From the NCBI RefSeq assembly GCF_040869045.1, contig NC_090322.1:276050662-276114661 (forward strand): DNA of 64,000 nt, read 5' to 3'. This DNA is from Eurosta solidaginis. Its lineage: Eukaryota > Arthropoda > Insecta > Diptera > Tephritidae. Shown here piece by piece: positions 54,149 through 64,000 of the stretch; within the stretch, counting starts at the first letter, position 1; every line of letters starts with the position of its first letter. Under the pieces are notes generated by a model. The model ran no database searches and was not told the DNA's origin. It worked only from the letters and a program-made list of their open reading frames with translations. The translations under genes and the position numbers were made by a program.

Positions 54149-57100
54149 TAAAAATTCAAACGATATAGGGAGTCTTGAGATCGGTTTTAAAATAACTTTC
54201 TGCTGAGCAAGAGACTTAAAATTTTCATTAAAGCTTAATATTCTATTAAAATGCAACCAAAGGTGATGAGGCAAATATTTACAGATATTTGGCAGTTCTA
54301 CACAAGGAATGTGTATTGATGGTATCGATTTTTAAGTAAATTTTCATTGAGCCTGAAACTTGAACCCTTACAAATGTTTAAATACAATCCCGCTAAGTGT
54401 GGCGTACGAGGTTTGCAACTTTCGATCGCTTTATGCAATTGGCTGGGAAGCTACTTTATAAATTCTACCAAAGCAAGTATTGGAGTGTATGTGAATACGT
54501 AGTATGTGGATTGGTACATATACATATATGCATATATGTATTAGTATATGCATCGCCATAACCAACGAAACTAGCGAGTTTTAAATTCCCATGTAAGGCT
54601 AAGATTTCATTGTTTACGCGAAAAGTTGACGGATTTCGTTGTTTGCTTCGAAGACTAACATATTTCAATTGTTTTAGTCTCCGACTATAGTACGTTTAAA
54701 CTTGAATAATGAAACGTATAAGGGTGACATCAGACGGATGATATGTGACCTTCCAAGCCCACCCGAAATAAAAAAACTTGTGCTTTTTCATACATTATTT
54801 GTATTTGTTTTATTTATTTTTTAAAATTTTATTCATATCATTTATTTATGTTTATAGACCCTTGATATCCTCAGTGTAATCTGTTTTCTTTTCATAACCG
54901 CTTTTACTTAAAATTCATCATTTTAAATAATAATGAAATTTTAAATTTATTGTTATTAGTTTATTTATAATTTATTGTATTAATTAAAAAACAAACATTA
55001 TTCAAATTACGAAAAAATGAAAATGTTTGCCTGCAAGACGTTGGGTTTTTATTTTACATACAAACATTTAATTATAATTTGTCTTTCTTTATTTATGCTT
55101 TACTATTTAGTATAAGGTAAACATAGATACATATATTGCTGTGTATGTATTCGTTTTTTTTTGTTGTTTTTGCATAAGAGTTATATACCCCCTCAACACT
55201 TTAATGCAATAGAGAAATTATTTATTATTTGTCTACTTCTTTACAAATTGGAAAATATTGTTTTGAAATTTGGCTGGATTTGCACATAATTTTAACAAAA
55301 GTACGTAAACATTTTTAAGTTTAAGCAGAGAATGGTTATTAGGAAACAAAACCAAATTGCTATTGTTTAGTTATATGAATGCCTAAATGCATACATTCGT
55401 ACATAGATCTGAATATTTTTGTAGCGTTGCTTATTTCAATTAAAGTCTACTTATTTCATACTTTATGTCCTCCCACTTTTTTGGTTAGAAATATTTATGC
55501 ATTTCTTAGATTTATTATTTAAATTATATTTATTTTACCTAAAATATTTTTGTTTTTACTTTGTTGTAATAGTTATAAATTCTTGTTGTTGCTAATCATT
55601 TTTACAATTAATTTTATTATTTTTTGTTTGTTTTTTTTTTGCTTAGTTTTCAGTTACTTATAACTAATAATGAATACTTCGCCCCACACGCGGTACCCAA
55701 TTCGAGGTGCACACTCATCATGTAATTAATTATTTATTTATGATATTTATTACAATATATTTTAAATTTGATTCCCTATTTTTTTTTAATTTTCATTTGG
55801 TTTTTAACTTAGTTCTTCTTTTTAGTACAATAACTAGTTAGTTTATATATATGTTTGTATGTATGTGTAGATATATATGTATATGTTTATATTTCAATAT
55901 AAACTAATATTTCTTATTCATAGAAATATTTACATTTTGAATAAGCATAAAGCTTCTAGGCTTGATTTAATTCTTCATTGAGCTATACCGTTGTTGTTGC
56001 GCCCTTCATTATCAATTTTGGCTTCAAATGTTCTAATGCCTTCGATATTTTGCTTGGTGTTTTCAAGTTAATCTGGTTTTGAGCATCGCCTCCTGCTGTG
56101 CGCTGGTTTCTTCATATTTGCTTCATGCACATGGTTTAATGGTATTTTTTTCACTTTTTTTGTGTTTTCAGTTTTTCGTTAAATTTATAGGTAACTGACT
56201 CCTGCTCTTTATCAATTATTGGATCGGGTTGCCAATTATTATCAAATTGTGAAAATGAGAAAAAAAAAATGGCTAAATCAATAAGTCTTCATGAAGACTT
56301 GGTAGGTCTGCATAAATATGTTTTTTAGCAATGTACTTCTCTAAACTTAATTGGTTTTAATTCTAGTTTGGTTTTTTAATTACAAAAAAAAAAAATTATA
56401 TTATCTAATTTACATTTGTAATGTACTGCATTTGGTTATTTATATATATAAAACGCCATTAAAAAAATATGCTGAATCCACGCAATGCTAAATTCATTCA
56501 CCATTTAGTTCACGTCAATGTGCGTTTATGTAATAGTTTTTTTTTATTTGTTATGTATATTTTTTTTGTCTTACCACAGCTAGCAAATATTGATAATGAA
56601 TAATTTTTTATTAACACAAATTAAGTTATAAGCTTTTTATTTTTAATTATGATTCAAGTTCTGCAATGTATAAAAAGAAAGAGCAAATATGTTAAAAAAT
56701 TATTTTGTTGCTCACAATCACCTACATATTTGTGCTTAAACTATATATATATTTCCTAAAAATTAAGAATCACACAGCGTTTAATGGAACTCCAATCAGT
56801 GTTAAGGGAGATTTTATTAAAGCGCTTTATTTCAACAAGTAAAGCCTTAAATATTTTAAATTTTTTATGTTTATGTTATGTAATTGTATCACAAAAATTT
56901 TCCGCATATACTCGTGCAACCAAACAAAACTTTATGCCTGTTTGTGCTTGAATATTTTGTTAGATTATTACTAGATAAAAAAGAAAACTCAAAAAAATGC
57001 AGACAAGCTAAGGGGAACAAATTTAGACGGGCGGTAAACTACATACATAAATGTTTTATTTTCCCGTAATCCGATTCAGTTGAAAATAAACAACCAAAAA

Positions 57101-57685
57101 AAATTCAAAAAAATTTAAACCTACCAAAGAGCTGAATTTAATAGAAAGAAATTATCTTCTCACACTCGCAGGCACTCAAATCAAAACGTGTTCTTTTAAA
57201 CAAAATGAAAAAAAAATTGTAATAATTTTACGTTTTTATTTCAAAATTTAAGCGAGTTACACATATGAAATATGAGATTCCGCGATCGAGTCGTAAAATG
57301 CATGAACGTATCACTTGTCTTGTGGAAACATAAGGGCAATTCTCTCAGCGTAGTGAATCTAGGAAAAATTCCACGTTTTTTAGGCCAAATATATAACACT
57401 CAGAGATCTCGTACTGGATTTAGCGCCAAAAGTTTAATACAAAATATATATTTTATACTTAAAATTGTTGTGTTATTATTTAAAATTCGACTTAAAAAGT
57501 TCGTAGCTGAAAAGTGTTCTTAACGAGTCGTATCTCAGGAAGCCATTTAAGTGGTTGTAACTGAAACAAAGAATTGTAAAAAATTATGTAGATTTAACTT
57601 AAAGTATTACTTACTTTTCGCAAATCGCAAAAAACTTATTAATTTAAGGTTTAATATTGATTCAAATGTCTGATGCAGTATGGTA
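54149..57685. other. No gene seen; very AT-rich
   Basis: The stretch is dominated by poly-A/T and TA-rich runs, with a TATG microsatellite at 55,843-55,890. Short frames (54,465-54,668 minus; 56,884-57,069 and 57,272-57,523 plus) have no signature. It could be intron or UTR of a gene outside the window, but nothing shows it. Confidence 0.5.
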
Positions 57686-57695
57686 AACCGTTTTA

Positions 57696-57824
57696 AGGTT
57701 CGAATCGAGCTCAAGGCCAGAACAATAATTTTTTTTAATGATAATTATAATTATTGTTTTTTTCGACTCTCGAATCTAACCTTGAATCCTTAACCAAAAG
57801 GCCGATAAAACAAAAGCAATTGTT
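57696..57824 (+). mobile_element. SL element copy 3, core-deleted (129 bp)
   Basis: Flanked by a perfect 10-bp duplication AACCGTTTTA (57,686-57,695 and 57,825-57,834). It opens AGGTTCGAATCGAGCTCAAG, runs through AACAATAATTTT, then goes straight to TCTAACCTTGAATCC and the tail AGGCCGATAAAACAAAAGC. The 250-bp core is gone. It independently fixes the family's 5' and 3' ends. Confidence 0.75.
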
Positions 57825-59925
57825 AACCGTTTTACTTAAGTAGTTAACGAATTGTGGAAACCAACTAACCTAGATTATGTTTACATCTCTTCTGTAAAGA
57901 AATTAATTTTTTCAGTTACCACCTTAATAACCGGCATCGTGAGATATGACTTTATTAAAGCTCTCGCTGAGATACGTCCTTGTTAAGAAAACTGTTCAGT
58001 TAAGACCTTTTTATAAACGAATAGGTCGAATTTCAATTTCAAAATTCTTGTCCCATTTAGAAATTTTCTACTTAAATATATATGGGGTTGAGTATAGAAA
58101 ATGCCATGACGGTAAACTGGAAAACATTTTACGTTTTCTATGGTTCCTAGGCAGACTTTCCAGATTATAACATACGGGTGCACTTCATAGTCCCAACAAG
58201 AAAAAACTCCGACGACTTTTTACATCTCGGCAAGTGCAGACATACCAACCATGCTGAAGCTTTTGAATTTTCCGACAGGGTAGAAAATTACGCAATTTGA
58301 CGAGCGAAAATTGTTCCATAAAAATTTCTTCGTACCTTTGCTACGATTGGTTGTGTAGATTATGTATTTTGCTGTTTTGCATTTCGGGATTAAGTCATCG
58401 GGACTATGCTTTGTGTATGCAACTCTTGCAGAGCCCACTTACAGTGAAAATCTTTCCGTTAAATATAATTGGAAGGCCCAAATTAAGCATTTAATTTTTG
58501 AAAATTTGTTTTTTGGATTAATTTAATCGAGCCGCACCTGTAACCTTTTCCGCGTAAGCGATCGCTACCGCCCTTCGTTCCACCAATTCTCTCTATGCGG
58601 CAAACATAGAAAGTGAAAGTAATAAAATAAACCTTAAAGACAACAAATAAATTTTGTCTAATAAACTAAAATCTATTTTTCACAAATTTTCTGTGTTGTA
58701 ATATGTTGAATACCGTTAATCAAACATATATTCGCTTGTATATGTATACATATGTACAGCTGGCTATTTATATATATTTTTTTAATAATTTTTGTTATTG
58801 TTTTAATATATACTTAGTCTTTTATTGTGTGAGTTTGATCTAATTATTAATTTAATAGGATAGACTTGGCGTGCTTTTTATTGTTGTTGTTGTTGGTAAA
58901 TTTTACTGCTTATATGGAGTTTTTACGCTTTTTACAATTTATACCTAAACAAAAATTGCGGTATTAACCTTTTTTGCAGGACTGCAACGTGCAAGGGCTG
59001 CTTTTAGATTTCTCCGGCCTTGTTTTTCTATTCTTAGCTCGCTCATCAAGTGTTTCCTGCTGTTCTATGTAATTTCTACACATTTAACACAAATAAATAA
59101 TGTTGATATTTTGTTTAAGTTTTTTGTATTGGTACGATTGCGGTGATTCCTTTTTCTATTTCCATGCATTTTATATAATGTTGGCTTAGAGTGTAAACCT
59201 TTCAAGTAATATTTTTGACAAAAATTACGCTGGTTTTTATAGCAGAAAATGTTACACCGACCGGGCAAAGCAGTCACCAAATATAATGGCTGTGAACAAA
59301 GTAAGTGAATTTTGTGCTTACTTTGCTTTCAATGACTTCAATCCTCGGTGAAACCTGCTGGCGGTTTCCGAAACGGTACCATCGCAATATACAAGTTAAG
59401 AATTCCTTCGTTTCATTTTTTCCCCAATGAACAAAAGAAAAAATTTAATAAAAATTATTATTTACCGGTGTTTAGCTCATTTAATATTAAAAATATTTTA
59501 AGTACATTTGAAAACACCATTAAACTGAAAGTCTAACTCATAATCAATAATTTGAATGAGATATTTATATATTTTTTTCACAAACTTGGTTACAGTATTT
59601 CTTTTCGGACATTTCAAGCTCCCAAAATCTAACATTTTCTAGGTTACCGAGTTTAGAGACGAGGTAAAAGCTAAAGAGAACTGCTTGGCCTGAGAGCAAA
59701 AGAGGCGCAGTAATATTTTGTAGAATAATATCGATTTCTGCAGAGTAGTCTTTGATAAAGGAATATGAAAATATCCTGGGTTGGTCTCCAAGCAAACTAA
59801 AAAAACTGCAAAAGGACTCTCCTTAGTTTAAAGCTTATGTTGAAAGAGTTTCGGAAATTTAAAATTTTTTTTATCCTTACAAATATGACTGAAATTGTTT
59901 TTTATTAAAAATAATTAAATGCAAG
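57825..59925. other. No gene seen
   Basis: AT-rich DNA with TATA-type microsatellite at 58,730-58,780 and TTG repeats at 58,880-58,900. Frames up to 76 codons on both strands without family features. Confidence 0.5.
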
Positions 59926-59929
59926 TCGC

Positions 59930-60075
59930 GATAACCTCCGATGAGATTATATGCTGAGCTTCTTTTCCAATTTAAGTCGTGCTCCATTTAATTTTTCCTA
60001 CAAATTCGGTGGGACGAGACCCACTTGTTTTATGCCGGCTCCTAACGGCATCTGCAGGGCAGATTAGTTTTTTAT
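59930..60075 (-). mobile_element. tRNA-derived SINE copy (family S), 5'-truncated
   Basis: In minus orientation: GCCCTGCAGATGCCGTTAGG, CGGCATAAAACAAGTGGG, CAAATTGGAAAAGAAGC split by variation, and CGGAGGTTATCGCGACTTGC. The order matches the 3' half of the 61.02-kb copy. The tRNA-like head is absent. Confidence 0.6.
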
Positions 60076-61015
60076 TGCATCGTTATTATTTGACATCCTA
60101 TTTTTAAAATTTATCAGTAATTATTTGGCCTCGAGGAGCTATATAACTTTTTCGAATGTAATTTTAAGCTTAGCAGCTGTTTTCAAATAATCGTTTTGTC
60201 CATATAGCTACAAAAGGCTAGGTACATTCCCAAACATCAGAGTCCCGATATATTACTTTTAAAACGTTTTTGTTTTTGTATTCAATACTCGAATGTACCT
60301 AAATTTGAATTTTTTCTTGTCACACTTATGCTGCTACAATCACAAAAATTGTATAGCCTGTCTTGTTTTGATTTCGAATTCAAAACAAATTGCGAACATT
60401 TTCTATTAGCAATATAGGAGTATTACATATATGGTTTTTTCATAGTCTTATGAAAAGGGAACCACAATTTAAAGGGTTACAGTTGTTGAATTCGAAGCTG
60501 AAAAGAACATTCAAGAGAATTGTAGAGCTTCCCAAGGCAAAAATAATAACATAATAAATTTTAATTAGGGTACCAAGTAACCAAGTTATAACAAAAACGC
60601 AATTTTGGCTGTATTTGCAAGAATCAACTCAACATTACTTTCAAATCAATTTTAACATTGGCTTCAAAATTCGGGGCAGACTTTAGCTAATTTTTTCGAC
60701 CCAGCCTAAAGTACACGGATATCGTTTTTATAAGTTTGTATTTATTTGTATCTGCATTATTTAAAATGGACCTCGTATTATGAGAATTCAATTTAATTCA
60801 ATATTTTGCAATATACATATGTAGTACTTGACGTTTCGTGTTTGTCTAGGTTTTTCGTTAGCCAAACCTGATTCAGCGCAAAAGTTCTGCACATGTGTTT
60901 GGGGATTAGAAATAAGGGTTAGACCTAAAACATTGCTTGATGTTTTATTTTTGAACAGAACCAAACCTCAGTTAATCTTGCAATTTACTTAGGCGTTTTT
61001 GAAGAGGATATAGAT
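60076..61015. other. No gene seen
   Basis: AT-rich. 60,362-60,408 repeats the palindromic context GTTTTGATTTCGAATTCAAA seen at 30,883. Confidence 0.5.
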
Positions 61016-61345
61016 AAAAAAATAAATGTAAGGCGCGATAACCTCCGAAGAGATCTAAGGCCGGGCTTCTCTTCCAATTTGCGTCGTGCTCCTCTTGATT
61101 TTCCCTACAAATTGACCGGACGGGACCTACATGTTTTATGCCGACTCCGAACGGCATCTGCAAGGCAGATGAGTTTGCACTGAGAGCTCTTCATGGCTGA
61201 AATACACCCGGAGCGCTTGCCAAACACTGCCGAGGTGCGACCCCGCCTAGAAAAATTTTCTTCTAATTGAAAAACCTTATTTCTAAAATTTTGATGTTGC
61301 TTTGCACGGGGTGCCAACCCAGGGCATACGGTGTGATGGGCGGAT
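61016..61345 (-). mobile_element. tRNA-derived SINE copy (family S), full length
   Basis: The minus-strand head at 61,345 has an A-box region of the form CCCATCACACCGTATGCC and a weak B box GGGTTGGCACCC. Then come ATTAGAAGAAAATTTTTC, GGCGGGGTCGCACCTCGGC, GCTCCGGGTGTATTTCAGCC, TCATCTGCCTTGCAGATGCC, CATGTAGGTCCCGTCCGG, and CGGAGGTTATCGCGCCTTAC followed by ATTTATTTTTTT. This is the longest copy and defines the family's 3' end. Confidence 0.7.
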
Positions 61346-61539
61346 GTTTTTGAAAGCATAAATATGGTCACCCAGCTCAAAGTTTTTTTTATACACAGAA
61401 CAAGGGTTGAATATTTTATAACAGAGGCACACGCATTTACTCGTACTTTATTTCAAATAACACAAACATGAGCTGCGACCTACAAAAAAGTTCAGTGTGT
61501 TTGCAAAAATTAATCCTGCGCCCGTATCGCGTTATACGA

Positions 61540-61784
61540 TCGTGATCAAAATCTATTTTTTAGTCGCAATAACTCTGAAATGGGTAATCGGATTTGGAAA
61601 ATATGTGTAATGGTGGCTAAAAGTACACATAAGATCCATAAATTATTATAACTTTTACTAATATTTTGACAGTTTCTGATTTATTGTTTAAGTGAAATCG
61701 CACATTGACCAATTTCACACATTTCCCTAATCCGATTAGCCATTTCTGAGTTATTGCGATTAAAAAATAGATTTCGATCACGGT
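61540..61784. mobile_element. Inverted-repeat element, family of the 37.7 kb MITE
   Basis: The left arm CGTGATCAAAATCTATTTTT ... GTCGCAATAACTCTGAAATGG ... GTAATCGGATTTGG is inverted at 61,710-61,784. Arms are about 72 bp and the interior about 100 bp. CGCAATAACTCTGAAATGG is shared with 37,770-37,790 in variant form. Confidence 0.6.
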
Positions 61785-63062
61785 TCTTACCGTAGTTGGA
61801 GCTTTTTGATCAAATTTTATATGAAAGAAATGACTCAAGCTCAAAAACGAAATTTTTTTGATTTTGTTTTTGAAACATTTTCCTTCGAAAAACTAACTTT
61901 GAAATTATTGAAAAACAAATAAAAGTAAAAAGTTATCATTTGTTTTTTGATGAAAATAAATTTACTTGAAGCCTTGGTCTAATGCTGCAAAGGCATTACA
62001 CACCCCTGTTACAAGACAGACAGAATTGACATAGCTCTTCGTGCGGTTCATGTAAAGTTTAAAACTTTTTTTGTTTACAGGGAAATAAATTTAAAAATAA
62101 GTAAATATAAGTTCCTATACGTTTTGTTTAAATAAATGAAATAAAATATTGTATTGTTTTATAATACTGCTTTATTGGTTTCATATTATTTATTTATTTA
62201 TGGTTATTCGCAAATAATTTTAAATCGGCCCTTAAGCTTATTTAAACTAAAAAAAATAACAAATTTTGGTAGATTAAAAAGCAGGACTACTTCAAGCGCG
62301 CCCGAACCTGCGTATGATTTTAAAATTATTTATAAATTTTTTTTCCACGCAAAATTTGCATTATAATAAATTCATTTTTATTATTTACATCAAAAATTGT
62401 GAATGAATAAATTTTGCGTTGTTAATTTAGGCAACAATAAGAAATTATTTATAACTTACTAAATCGCTTTTTATCTTAGTTTATATTACAAATTATTTTT
62501 ATTTTTAGATAATGATTTTATGCTACATAATGCAAATTGTAATTGTTAATAATAATAATAATAAAAAAAAGCGTAAATGACTTGAAAATTTTTACAATGG
62601 GTCTCCTAAAATCATCACATCTCCCCACATTCTGTAAGCTCCCTTCTCCTACAACTTTAATGCGCTTAAGCTAGTTTTCTTCTATTATCTTTATATTTGT
62701 GTGCATCTATAAATGCATGCGTGTGTGTATGTATGTGTGTATTTAATTATGTTTGTCTGTTTATGTTGTACAGTGTCCTATTTGTTGCATATCTAAAATC
62801 TATGCCAGTCTCTAAAAGCTCGAGTACCTTAGCAAGCGGTTGCATTTGCATTTCCCTTCATTTGGCCAGCAACCAACTAATACATATTTTTATTTATTTA
62901 TTTATTTATTTGAGAGAAATCGCTCTCTACCCCAGCATATTGCATGGGAAATGCAGTTTAATATGTTTTTGTTGTTGTTGTTGTTGAATTGGTTTATATT
63001 TGTTATACATCTAAATTTTTGATTTCTCCTTTTACTATTGATGTATTACACTGTATGTATTT
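61785..63062. other. No gene seen
   Basis: AT-rich DNA with TAA repeats at 62,549-62,563, TGTG/TATG repeats at 62,715-62,745, ATTT repeats at 62,890-62,912 and TTG repeats at 62,968-62,985. Frames across these repeats are composition artefacts. Confidence 0.55.
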
Positions 63063-63771
63063 GGGGTATTCCATCCCATTTCGACCAATTTTGAACACGA
63101 CCCTTTTAGAATTGGCTGAAAGTTTTTCTTCTTTTTCTAGCTTACGAAAGACGTTTTTCAGAAGTTTTTAAAATTTTTTCATCCAACTCAAAAAAAGTAA
63201 TGAATTTAAAAAAAACACCGTTTTTGTTTTCAAAATGCTATAACTTTTTCAAAAATTGACCGTTTGGAATCATTTTTTTTTAATATGTTTTTAAATGTAA
63301 TTTTCGGAAAAAATTCCAAAAAAAAATTTAAAGTTTTTTTTTTCAATTAAATGAAAAAAAAAAAAAAAAAAATTCTCGGCCCACTCCGGGATTAGTGGGG
63401 ATGATTGCAGAATTGATTGAAGTTTTTTATGAGAAAAAAATGGCGAAATTCGAAAAATATCGAAAAACTGAAAAATTACAAAAAAAAACAAACACTTTAC
63501 ACATTTTTTTGAATTTTTTCCGAAAAGTACATTTAAAAACATATTAAAAAAAAAAAAATGATCCCAAACGGTCAATTTTTGAAAAAGTTATAGCATTTTG
63601 AAAACAAAAACGGTGTTTTTTTTTTAAAATTCATTACTTTTTTTGAGTTGGATGAAAAAATTTGAAAAACTTCTGAAAAACATCTTTCGTAAGCTAGAAA
63701 AAGAAGAAAAACTTTCAGCCAATTCTAAAGGGGTCGGGTTCAAAATTGGTCGAAATGGGATGGAATACCCC
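63063..63771. mobile_element. Near-perfect foldback element, 709 bp, ATTT duplication
   Basis: The left arm from GGGGTATTCCATCCCATTTC (63,063) to about 63,300 is mirrored to 63,771 (GAAATGGGATGGAATACCCC). Mirrored landmarks are AGAATTGGCTGAAAGTTTTTC, TAGCTTACGAAAG, TTTTCATCCAACTCAAAAA and CAAAATGCTATAACTTTTTC. Few mismatches are visible over about 240 bp. ATTT flanks both sides (63,059-63,062; 63,772-63,775). The loop is A-rich and non-coding. The high arm identity suggests recent insertion or arm conversion. Confidence 0.75.
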
Positions 63772-64000
63772 ATTTATTTATGTACCTATGTATATATATA
63801 TGTATATATTTTTATTTTTACTTAAATGTTATGACATAAATTATCTTATTGTTTACTTACATCTATATTTATTTATTCACTACTGTACACATATAAAACA
63901 AATTTCATTTGTTCCCTTATTTATTTACCTACTTTCGTAATTCCCCCTTAGTATCTGTTTTAGTTCCATCATCATTATCATATCCACCCACATTTGTCAG

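Noticed and set aside
62697..63022. Cys/Val-rich frames
   Set aside because: They read through TGTG, ATTT and TTG microsatellites and have no other support.
63291..63825. Phe/Lys-rich frames on both strands
   Set aside because: They lie in the arms and A-rich loop of the inverted-repeat element and mirror each other.

Overview
This 64 kb window is AT-rich, repeat-dense eukaryotic DNA, most likely from a higher fly (Diptera; an acalyptrate such as a tephritid fruit fly is the best guess). The evidence is the repertoire of insect-type mobile elements: CR1/Jockey-like and RNase H-bearing non-LTR retrotransposons, a Gypsy LTR element, tRNA-derived SINEs, Helitrons and many small inverted-repeat elements. 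Long intergenic or intronic AT-rich stretches with TATA, CAA and TGTA microsatellites fit the same picture. I see no convincing exon of a host gene. The only long uninterrupted coding frame (44,214-46,262, minus) is a reverse transcriptase.

Layout. 1-6.3 kb: a diverged tandem repeat, a SINE, a Helitron 3' end, a decayed non-LTR reverse transcriptase, a palindrome of 130-bp units, and the first copies of two interesting families. These are a Helentron/DINE-like element (called H) and a SINE-like element with inverted arms (called SL). 9.6-11.0 kb: a 1.44-kb foldback element with 300-bp arms. 13.0-13.8 kb: a large-armed SL copy and a tRNA-derived SINE. 14,064-21,686: a Gypsy element with both LTRs and a 5-bp target duplication, holding a complete Helitron in its leader and a 5'-truncated LINE in gag; its genes are broken. 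21.7-29 kb: SINEs and inverted-repeat elements in otherwise plain DNA. 29-42 kb: H copies, an SL copy with a flipped core, MITEs and a Helitron end. 43.9-46.3 kb: the open CR1-like LINE. 48.4 kb: a LINE relic. 49.6-53.8 kb: a composite of a foldback arm, an H element carrying about a dozen 130-bp tandem units, a truncated LINE copy split by a solo LTR, and an H end fragment. 54-64 kb: plain AT-rich DNA with an SL deletion derivative, two SINEs and two inverted-repeat elements, the last (63,063-63,771) nearly perfect.

How the parts relate. The autonomous-type elements seen are LINEs, one Gypsy and, by implication, Helitron or Helentron relatives elsewhere in the genome. Most of the rest is non-autonomous. 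Two observations are the best candidates for something not well described. First, SL copies with clear 10-14 bp target duplications share the same outer ends, but one copy has its core inverted between the arms. Second, the H family's two subterminal inverted repeats change together between subfamilies, as expected if the ends must pair or be recognised together. All family names are assigned by eye from motifs; no database search was possible.
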